DNA of 64,000 nt from Bacteroidota bacterium (GTDB taxonomy: Bacteria > Bacteroidota > Bacteroidia > AKYH767-A > 2013-40CM-41-45): the NCBI GenBank assembly GCA_004295015.1, contig SHNE01000055.1, forward strand, positions 62,001 to 126,000. The letters are read 5' to 3'. The notes beneath the pieces were generated by a model. The model searched no databases. It was not told the origin of the DNA and saw only the letters and a program-made list of their open reading frames with translations. Below, piece by piece: positions 37,701 through 49,700 of this stretch. Position numbers and translations under genes: made by a program. The stretch's first letter is position 1. Every line of letters starts with the position of its first letter.

Positions 37701-40700
37701 AGTTGCAAGGCTTGGGTCTGGCAGCAGGAAACATCACATCAATAGGATTTGATATCACATCTGCCGGTGCTGCGCTTACAGGATTGGGTATCAGCATGGG
37801 TCACACAGCTTTGACCGAGTTTCCGACTCCTGTTTCCATTGTTGGCGGACTAACAAGTGTTTATTCAACTGCTACGTTCACCCCGGTTGCGGGAATCAAT
37901 ACATTTACATTAAATACTCCATTTAGCTGGAACGGTACATCGAATGTGATCGTTTCTATTTGCTGGAGCAATAACAATGCAAGCAACACCTCATCAACTG
38001 TTAAATATGATGTAACGTCTGATTACAAGAGTCAGAGTTACAGACAGGATAATGAGACAGATGCTAATCTTTGCGCCTTCACCGGAGCAACAGGTTTAGG
38101 AACCAACTCCTTTACTCGTTCGCTTGGAAGGGCTCAGCTCAAAATCGGAGGAACCATAACTCCATCATTGACCTATTCTTGGTCTGATGGTACAAGTACG
38201 GTTGGCTCCGGAATCAGCTTGAGTCAATCACCGACGGTGAATACAACTTATACAGTTACTGCAACAATAGCGGGTGGTTGTACAAGTGAAGCAACGGTAT
38301 TGGTAACTGTTGATGATTTAACTATACTAGGAACAAGCAATACAGACCTTACTTGTAATGCTTCCGGTGATGGAGCAATTACCGTAAACGTTACAAGCAC
38401 AGCGGGTGGACTAATGTATTCTCTGAATGGAGGTACGCCACAGGCTTCTGCAACGTTTACCGGTTTGAGCGCAGGTTCTTATACGATAGTTGTTACAAAT
38501 TCTAATGGTTGTTCGAAGTCAGCCGTCACGAGCTTGAATGAGCCGGCCGCTGTAGTAACCGTAGCCAGCAATGATGGCCCGGTCTGCGATGGAGCAACTG
38601 TTAACTTGAGCGCTACCGGTGCTTATGTGAGTTATGCATGGACCGGTCCGAATTCATATTCGGCCTCAGGTGCTGCTCAGGCTTTCAATATTGCCTTAGC
38701 TGATGCAGGTGTATATACAGTAGTTGCTACTGATGGTATCGGTTGTACCGGTTCGTCAAGCACAACTGTTGTTGTAACGGCAAACACTCCGGTTTCGGTT
38801 AGCCTTGCGGCGACGCCGAGTTTGAGCGTTTGTACCGGTGACCAGGTAACATACACGGCAACTCCAACCAATGGCGGAACAACTCCATTGTATGAGTTCT
38901 TTGTAAACAATGTTTCTACAGGAGCAGCAAGCGCATCAAACACATACGCGTTCAATCCAATTGATCAGGATGCAGTACATGTGTTTATGACATCAGACAT
39001 TACTTGTACCAGCGGAAACCCTGCAAGTTCAGATACACTTGTTGTATCTGTATCAGGAGCCGTTGCAGCCGGTGTTACCGTAACACCTTCCGCAAATAAT
39101 CTTTGTGGTACAGCGTCAGTAACATTCACTGCGGTTGCGACTGCAGGCGGTGGAGCTCCAAACTTCGATTTCTATGTGAACAGCGTTTCTGTTCAGAATG
39201 GCTTATCAAATACCTATTCTTATTCTCCTGCTAATGATGACACTATTCGTGTGGTGATGACATCCAGTTTCAATTGTGCAACAGGAAGTCCGGCTACATC
39301 TACAGATGTTATCATGGTAATTTATACGATTCCATCAGCACCTACTATCACTCCTGGTGGAGCAACAACATTCTGTGCTCCGGGTTCAGTTACATTGACC
39401 AGTTCTTATACAGGTGGAAATGTTTGGAGCACAACTGAAACAACAGATGCAATTTCTGTTTCAGCCTCAGGATCATATACGGTTACTTATACTGATGGAA
39501 ATGGTTGCTCAGCAACATCGGCAGCTGAAGTGGTGACAGTAAATGCTGCATCAGCTGTAATTAGCGGATCATTGGCACTTTGTACCGGTGGTACAAATGT
39601 GTTGACTGCTACAGCGACACCAGCAGCAACTGCTTACTTATGGTCACCGGGTTCAGAAACAACTAATACTATTAGCGTAACTGCAGGCGGATCATATTCG
39701 GTTCAAACAACTGATGCAAATGGTTGTACGGCTACAGATATGGTTACGGTTGTTGAAAATGCTAACCCTACAGCAAGTATATCCGGAAACTCCAGCTATT
39801 GCACAGGAGTTCCTGAAACATTAACAGCGACGGCCAATGCGGGATCTGGAACAATCACTTCATACCAATGGGTATTAAATGGTTCTACGAATGTTGGAAC
39901 GAATCAAAATACATATGCAGCAGCAACTGCCGGATCATATACGGTAATTGTAACAAATTCGAATGGATGCTCTGTTACGTCTGCCGCACATGTGCTTTCC
40001 GGAACCGGTGCTCTTGCAGGAACATATACTATCGACCAAAACCAAGCAGCTTCTTGTACTAATTATCTATCATTCGCTGCTGCTTTTAGCGACTTGAACA
40101 CAGTCGGAATTAGCGCAGATGTAACTTTCGAAGTTGCTGCCGGTCAAATCGACACAGCGAATCTTACCTTAGATATGTGTGCATTAGGCGCGAATGCTCC
40201 AAATGCATCACAAAAACTGGCCTTCCGTAAAACCGGAGCAGGTGCAAATCCAATCATCACTGCAGGTACCGGAGTTGGGACAGCAGATGTGATTGTTAAG
40301 ATCGTTGGAGTTGACTACCTGACTTTTGATGGAATTGATTTGAGAGCCAATGCAAATAATGTGACTTCAATTACGCAATCAGAAGTTGGTTATGCATTAT
40401 TAAAGTGTTCAGGAACGGACGGAGCACAAAATGATACTATTAAAAACTGTACTGTCACTTTAAACAAAGCAAATACAAACACAACTGTTGGTATATATGC
40501 TCCGAACTTAGACGCAAGCCTTGCTGCAGTAACCGTTACAGCGGCATCGGGCTCTCATTCAAACAACAAGTATTTCAGCAACACTGTTACAAATTCTTAT
40601 TCAGGTATAGTGCTTGGAGGAATGAATGATGTAACGCCTTATGCTTTATACGATCAGAATAACGAAATCGGAGCAGCAGGCTTAGGAAATACTGTTACTA

Positions 40701-43700
40701 ATTTTGGTGGTGGCACTGCTGCTACTTATGGTATCTATGCTGATTATCAAAATGGATTTAACCTTGTAAGCAACACTGTAAACAGTGGCGCTTCCGCAGG
40801 AACCGGACTCATTAACGGTATTCGTTTGGGTGACATGAAGAATGCTAATGCAAATGTTAACGGAAACACGGTTACTATTAACTCCAGCGCCGCTTCAACT
40901 ACACAATGTATTGCTATCAGAAGTAGCGCCGGTTCTCGTATTGGACGTCCTGAATCTGACGGAGTATTGAATACGGTAAACATCACAAATAACATTATCC
41001 AGAACTGTACATATACAGGGTCTAGTGATCTTTGGTTAATGTTCCAGGGAAGAGCTGCAACAGATACATTATCTGCACGCAGTTTAAATATCACCGGCAA
41101 CCAGTTGTTGAACAACACAAGTACTTCGACAAATGCAACCGGCACCTACTTCGGAATCATTTCTCAGAACATGGCCGATACTGTGAACATCACTGGTAAT
41201 ACAATTACCGGAAACGTGATGAATGGAGCAGTTGGTCATCAAATGAGAAGCATCGTTACCGGAGCGAACAGCTTGGGTAGCGGAACTTTGATTTATGTTA
41301 CACAGTTTAATGTGTCTAATAACGTTGTAGAGGGAAATACATCAACAGCTACAACAGGGCAAACAACAGGTATCTCTGTTGAGTTGTACACAGGAGCTGC
41401 TCCAGCTCTTGGTTCTACATCAAACGTAAATAATAACCGTGTTGGTGCTACTACTGTTGCATCTACAACAGGTGCTTATACGGGTATCAGCTCCAGTGCA
41501 TGGGGTAATACTGTTTATTCATTAAGCGGTAACAAGGTTTATAATGTAGTCCGCTCGGCAAATACTACCGGTACATTCACTGGAATTACTGCAACGAATA
41601 GCGGAATTCCGGTGAGCATGACTATTGATAATGATACAGTAAGTGGAATAACAGCACCTACGGCTACTACTTCTATATTTTATGGAGTATACACTTTGAT
41701 TTCTCCTACATCTGCTCCTTCTTCCATCAGCAACAACCTTGTAATGAATAATATCATTCACGGTACCGGAACATGGTATGGGGTTTATCAGACAGGATCT
41801 CCTGACAGCTTAACCATGACAGGAAATATTGTAAGAGACAATAGAAAATCTCAGACAGGAACTATGTATGGGGTGTTCTTCTCCAGTCCTCTCAATCTGA
41901 CATTCACAAATAACGTAGCTACGGGTAATAAAATTACAGGAGCATCTGCGACTTGTACAATGTATGGTTTCGCTGGTAGCACGTCTAAGTATTTGTTCAA
42001 TAACAATACTGCTGAAAATATTGGTGTTGACAATATGACTGGTACAAGTACCGCGACGGTTTATGGATACTATAACCTTGGATCGCCTCTTGAAGAGACA
42101 ATTACGAACAACGTTATTCGCAATCTATTCGTAAAGGGAACATCTACCGGTTCAAGTACTATTCGTGGTATGTATCACAGTACTACATCAGCTGCTGGTG
42201 CTTTCCGTACATATCGTAATAACGTAATTGATAGCCTATACACAAGTGTCGGACTTAGTGAAAACGTAGTTGGTATCTGGTCTGCAACCGGTAATGCAAT
42301 TACAATTTCTAAAAACAAAATCTTCGGTTTATATCCAGGACAAAGCACGGGTACATCTACAGCAAAGGGAATTCAGGTTTCCAGCGGAACGACCGTGTCT
42401 ATTGAAAACAACTTAGTTGGACTGGATGTTTCTGCTGCCCCTGCTGTATTAACTAACGTAGCAGGTTTGGTTGGAGTCGAGATTAGTGGCGGAACAACAC
42501 AGAATGTTCGTTACAACACTATTCGCCTTGCGGGTAATGGCAGTGGAACAACATTTGGATCTAGCGGTATTTCAATTACCTCTACTACTCCAACCGTTAC
42601 ATTAAACAATAACCTTGTATTGAATCTTGCCGGAGCCGGTGGAGGTACTGCTGCAGCGTCAGCCGTTGCTCTTCGCCGTTCTGCAGCAGCATTAACAGGT
42701 TATTCATCAGCTTCAAATAAGAATATCTGGTATGCCGGAACTCCATCAAGCTCACATTTGATTTATTTTGATGGAACGAATAGCGACCAGACTCTAGGTG
42801 CATTCAAGACTCGTGTTAGTCCTGCTGAAGCAGGGTCACAAAGCGAAAACGTTACTTTGCTCAGTACAGTAGGGGCAAGTGCTCAATACTTGCATGTTGA
42901 TGCTTCTATTGCTACTCTCGCGGAAAGTGGAGGTGTTGCTATCACCGGAATCGATACTGATTTTGATGGAGATATTCGTCAAGGTAGTGTTGGGTATCCT
43001 GGAACAGGAACATCGCCTGATGTTGGGGCCGATGAATTCAATGGAATTTCTGCTGCTCCTTATATCACAAATGTAATTGTGACACCGGGTAGCACATGTG
43101 TTGCTGCTAGTCATTCTATATCTGCTGACGTTACTACTGCAGTAGGAGTTATAGATTCAGTAAGTCTAAGCTATAGCTTCAACGGAGTTCCTCAGCCATA
43201 TATTCTGATGACTGTTCCTACTTCCGGTAATACATATACGTTTACGATTCCGGCTGCAACACCAAGTAATGCAATTGTAACCTGGTCTTTAAACGGGTGG
43301 AATTCTGCACTCTTGAATTACTTTTATTCAGGCACTTCTTATCAAGACGAATACATGGTATCTCCGCTGGTCACAGCCAGTCCTAGTACCATTTGTCTTG
43401 GCGATAGCATTACTCTTTTAGCAGGCGCCCTTCCGCCGGCCGCACCTTCTGCAGCCAGTTATTGTGCATCTACTCACGCTTCAGGATGTTCAACAGACGG
43501 GATGCTCCTTGTAGTAATGAATACATTGAACAATCCTTCTGTTTGTCCGGGTTCTCCTTATTATTCCGACTTCAGTGGATTGGGTGGTTCAGCTACTACG
43601 ACTCTTGCTTATGGTAACAACCCTCATTCAGTTGCGGTCACATTTGATACAGATGGTAACCAATATTTTGGTGCCTGGATCGATTACAACCATAATGGTG

Positions 43701-46700
43701 TTTATGAGGCATCTGAATTCCTGGGAGCCTCAGGAAATGCCGGAGCCAGCGGAACAATAGCTGTTTCTTTCAGCATCCCTTCAACAGCCTACAATGGTCT
43801 GACTCATATGCGTATTGTGGGAGGAAATGATTCTCCGGTACTAGCCACTCAGGCTTGCGGTGCATCATCTAGTGGTTTTGGCGAAACAGAAGATTATGAC
43901 GTAACCATCACGGGAGCGACAAATGTTATTGTTAGTCCAATCTTTACATCCTACAGCTGGTTTGATGGTACCAATACTTATACCGGAAACCCTGCAACAG
44001 CGATACCGACAACTGCGGGAACATATACTTATACACTTACTGCAGGTGATGGTTTGTGTTCGGTAACAGCTGTAACAGATACAGTTGAAGTTCTTCCAAT
44101 CCCTGCTGCACCTAATGCAACAGATTCCATACAGTGTGGTAATGGTGCTCCATTTGCTTATGTACAAGGAACTCCGGGGGCTACCTTAAATTGGTATGAC
44201 GCTGCTGTTGGTGGCAATCTTTTGCAGAGCAGCACAGATACAACATATACTACTTCTATTAATGCTACTACAACATTCTATGTTGCAGAACTTGGCACTA
44301 ATGGCTGCCCTGGACTTCGTGTAGCTGTTACGGAAACGGTTACTTCGCCTGATCCAATTGATGCACAGTCTACATTCGCGGCAGTATGCCCGGGAACATC
44401 AATCGACTTGAGCGTTGTTCAAACAGGAAGCACGAATACCTACAATTATACCTGGATTGCACAACCTGCAGCGGGCAGTGGAATTTCGGGTAGTCTGATT
44501 GGAAATCCGGTAAGCGCAACTCCTGTGATTCCGGGAACTTACAACTATGTTGTTACTGCAGTTGACATTCCGAATAACTGTGTTATTCAGGATTCAGTGT
44601 CTGTATTGGTTTACAATATACCGACCATTACATCTATAGACGCTAATCCGGATACAGCTTGTGCAGGAAGCCCTGTAATCCTTACGGCACTTACACCTGC
44701 ACCTGCACCGGGAACTGCTCAAATTGGAACAGGTACCTTAACAACATCAACATATCCTTACTACAGATTATATGGTTCGTCCAAGACACAGATGTTATAT
44801 CTGGCGAGCGAACTTTCTGCTGCTGGTTTGATTGCAGGTAATATTACTTCGATTGGTTTTAATGTAACTACTGCTTCAACCAATATGCCGAATGTTAAGA
44901 TCAGCTTAAAGAATACCGCATCGACTACTATTTCCGCATTTGAAACAGGCATGACTCAAGTTGCAACAGAAGCTGATTATATCCCTGTAGTGGGCGTAAG
45001 TAATCACCCTGTTACTCCATTCTATTGGAACGGAACATCAAACCTCTTGGTTGAATTCTGTTTTGAGAATAATGATGCTGGTGGATCAAGCACAAGTGTA
45101 AGCTACACGAATCCGGGATTCGCATCTGTTTTCAAGCAGTATTCAGATCTTACTCCTTCTCATTGCTCTACACCTACAGGAACAACAAGCGCTTCAAGCT
45201 CAACTCGCCCTAACCTTTATATTGGCGGGGTAGTTAACGGATTTGGAAGCGGAACATATAGCTGGTCATGGAACCCGGGTGGTGGAACCGCCAACCAGGT
45301 CACTGTTAATCCAACAACTTCAACGAATTACACAGTAACTGCTACAGATGGAACAACCATGTGTACAAACACTGCTACTGTAAATGTTGTTGTGAATGCT
45401 ACACCTCCTGCTCCAACAGCGTTTAACGGAGGCCATTGCGGTAATCAGACACCTACTGCCTACGTAACACGTTCGGTAGCGGGTACTACTTTCAACTGGT
45501 ACTTCCAGCCTACCGGAGGAACTGCAATTGCAGGGCAAAATGACAGCATACTTATCAGCTACCCACGCAATCAGGTGGACACTTTCTATGTTTCCGAAAT
45601 CTATGCAACAGGACCATGTGAAGGCCCAAGGGTGATGTTGATCGAAACAAATACAGCCGCTGACGCGATCACCGCAACTGCAACTGTTCCAAACGACACA
45701 ATTTGTCCTTTCGGTACAGTTACGTTGAGCGCAACTCAAGGAACAACGAATACTTATACTACTTATACTTGGACAACTATTCCAGCAGGTGGATCAGCTA
45801 CAGGTCAGAATACGACTGCAGTGGTTCCAAACAATGCCGGTCAGTTAATCTGGTATGTAACAGCCAGCGATGGTTCTTGTGTAACAAATGCACAGGATAC
45901 AATTTTTGTTATCGCGCCTCCAGTTATATCTAGCGTTACTCAATCTACAGATTCAATATGTCCCGGAACGAGTGTTACTTTGACAGCATTGACTGATGTA
46001 GTAAGCGGAGGCTTGGCAACCGTTGGTGTACAAACCACCACATCTATTTCCGGTAGCCCACTTCGTGGTGGAGCCGGAACTACTGTGGGTAACAAAGTTC
46101 AGTACTTATTTACAGCAGCTGAGTTAACCGCTGCCGGATTGTATGCCGGATCAATTGATAGTATTGGGTTTATTCTTACTTCAAGTTCTACGACTTACAA
46201 TAGCCCGAACTTTACAATAAGAATGGGACATACGGGAGTATCAACTCTTACTTCAACATATGAGTCGGATCCTGCAAGTATTGTATTTGGTCCAACAAAT
46301 TATGCATCTCCAACAGTTGCCGGAAATCATTATATTCCAATTACTCCATTTATTTGGAATGGGACTTCAAATATCCTGATTCAGATATGTAATGACCCGA
46401 TTAACCCAATTGGTTCTTCATTGAATGCTGCTATGGATGCTGCAGGAACAGGAAAGATGATTTATTCTAATAATGCATTATCGTGTGCTACAGTTACCGG
46501 AACATTGGCTTCGAACCGAATGGTTATGATGTTTGGCGGACAGGTTAATGCCGTTGGTGCCGGTTCTCTAAATTGGACATGGAATCCAGGTAGTTTAACA
46601 GGAAACTCTGTGGTGGTTACACCAGCTGTAACAACAACATACACTGTTACTGCCGGAGACCCTAATCCTCCATCATGTTATAATGAAGAGACAATTACGG

Positions 46701-49700
46701 TGTTCGTACACCCTGAGCCATTGGCCCCACTAAATCCGGTGAGCGATGTACAGTGTGGAAGCGGTATACCAACAATTGGTGTAACTCGTTCAGGTCCTGC
46801 CACAGATACATTCTTGTGGTATGATGCGCCAACAGGTGGTACGGCCTTGGTAGGCGAAAACGATTCGGTGCTTACATCGTTAATCGTGAGCGCTACAACC
46901 ACTTACTACATTGCTGAATACAATGGTTTCTGTGAAGGTCCACGTGTTCCTGTGACGGTGACGGTTAACTTACCGGATCTGGTTACGATCAATGCTGTCT
47001 CAGGTGTTTGTTTACCTTCAACTACATTTACATTGGATGCGATTCAAACAGGATCGACCTCTAACTATGTGTACACATGGTCAGCTAACCCAAGCGGTAC
47101 TGCAGGATTAAGTGGCACATCAGGAGCTTCTGTAAGCGCAACGCCTACTGCTCTTGGTACTTATACTTATACAGTTAGTGCTGTAGATGCGGGTGCACAG
47201 TGTGCCTTGGTTGTTGATCATATCGTAGCGGTAAATAATTATCCTACAATCACCAACGTTACTGCCAGCCCTTCTACTACTTGTGCAGGAGATTCAGTGA
47301 ATCTTTCTGCGAATAGTATTGGCGTGGGTGCAGGAACGGCACAAATCGGTGTAGCAACAACAACCACCAGTACATATCCTTATTACAGATTGTACGGTTC
47401 TTCTAAAACACAAATGTTATATAAAGCTACTGAGTTAACAGCCGCAGGTTTAGTTGCCGGTAATATCACTTCAATCGGATTTGATATCAGCACAGTGGGT
47501 ACATATATGCCTAACGTTAGAATCAGCTTGAAGAATACTGCTTCTACAGTACTTGTAGCAAGTACATTTGAGTCCGGTTTGACACAGGTAGCTAGTATTG
47601 ACACAGTGTTCCCTGTTCTGGGTGTAAATGCTCATCCGATCACTCCGTTCTATTGGAATGGAACATCGAATATACTTGTTGAGTATTGTTTCGAGAATAA
47701 TGATGGCGGTGCTACCAGCAGCACGGTTCGTTATTCAAACCCTGGTTTCTCTGCAACAGTTAAGAGATATCTTGATAATGCTCCTACTTATTGTTCAAAC
47801 CCTTCATCGGGTACATTCAGCAATTCATCAACCATTCGTCCTAACCTTTATATCGGAGGTACGGTGGCTAATGCTAATCTGAATAATACACTTAGTTGGT
47901 CATGGAATCCGGGAAGCCTTAGCGGTAGTACTGTTGCGGCTTACCCTACTGTTACGACCACCTATACGGTTACGGCTGCTGCCGGCGCTTGTACAGATGA
48001 CACAACAGTTACTGTTACGGTAATTCCATTACCTGCTACTCCAACTGCAACGAATTCTTTACAGTGCGGTTATGGAACCCCTACTTGTTCAGTTAGCGGT
48101 GGCGCAGGTCCGTTTGCATGGTATCTTAGCCCAACAGGCGGAACAGCCCTTGCGGGACAAAGCGGAACATCTTTGGTATCTTATCCAATTTCTGAGACGG
48201 ATACATTCTATGTTTCAGAATTCAATGGAACATGTTGGAGCTCACGGGCTCAGGTAATTGCCGAGGTTACTCCGGTTGATACGGTCACTGCGACCCTTAC
48301 TACAGACACTATCTGTTTAGGTTCTTCGACTACGCTTGGTATTCTTCAAGCGGGCGGAAACGGTAATACATACGCATTCACATGGACTGTTTCTCCTGAT
48401 ACTTCAATAAGTGGTATCACAGGATCAGCCTCGGGATCACCACTTGTTATCACTCCAACCGGAGCCGGTACATTTGTATACACCGTGAATTCAGTTGATG
48501 CTGCATGTGTTGCGGTGCCTTCAAGCATTAGTCTGGTAGTTGCTCCTATTCCGAGTATCACTGTTAATGCTGACCTTACTGTTTGTGACGGTGGCAGTGT
48601 ATTGTTAACTGCAAATTCTCCAAGCTTTATTCCAACGCTTCGTTGGACAGAGTTGATGGTTCAGGGATGGATAGCTTCCGGTTATAGCGGATTCACTCCT
48701 CCATACTTCGTTGTACCTACAGGAACAACTGAAGATATCTGGGAGGTAACTAACCTTGGAACTGCTCCGGTAGATCCTTCAGGAGTAACCTTCGAGCATT
48801 GGACAACTGCATCAACGGTTGCACATACAGTTACTATTCCAAGCGGAGCTGCTATGGTTCCTCCAGGAGGATCAATATTGCTTCATGCAAACTCTGTTAA
48901 TGCAATAGCTGACCTTGTAAATAACGTTTATCATTTTGGTGGCGTGAACTTTAATATTGGTTCAGGTACGGCGGGTGGTTACATCATCAAAAAGAATGGT
49001 GTTATCATAGATGCGGTTGCTGTCAACGGAATGACATTCCCTGCAGCAGCCGGACTCTCAGCCTCTGATTGGGTTGGAAGCATTCCAAGCAATAGTGGTC
49101 AGAACGGGTCTGTATTGATTAAAAATGATATAGATTCCAGCGGAGCTTGGGCTGTTACCAGTACTGCGGGTTATAAATCGTCATACGGAACCTTAAACCC
49201 GGGTGTGACAGTAACTTTACCTCCAACGGGAGTTGTTGCATGGTCTTCAATTCCATCGGGCTTCAGTGGTAATACTGCACAAGTTACGGTTGGCCCTGTT
49301 ACCGCTGCTACTCAATATATTGCTACGATGTCTAACATCTTCGGATGTGAAAGCAGCGATACTGTATTGGTGACTCCGACAACAGCAGGTGGAGTGGGTA
49401 CAATTGTATCTACGCCTGATACTATTTGTAACTCAGGTTCTGCATCTCTTACTTTAACAGGTGTTGCTTCCGGTGCTACAATTCAGTGGCAGAGCTCACC
49501 TAGTGGTTTGATTAATACCTGGACAAATGTTGGAATAGATTCAGTTGCCTACAATACGGGTACATTGACGTCGACTACATATTTCCGTGCGTACGCAACT
49601 TGTACTACAACTGACACATCTAATGTGAAAGAGGTAATGGTAGTTGTTCCGACTGTTACTGCAACGAACAACTCACGTTGTGGAATCGGACAAATTACTC

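Noticed and set aside
44761-47604. Antisense open frames within the giant genes (for example 45320-45739 and 46678-46902)
   Set aside because: They mirror repetitive Ser/Thr/Val-rich coding sequence on the other strand and show no family motifs.
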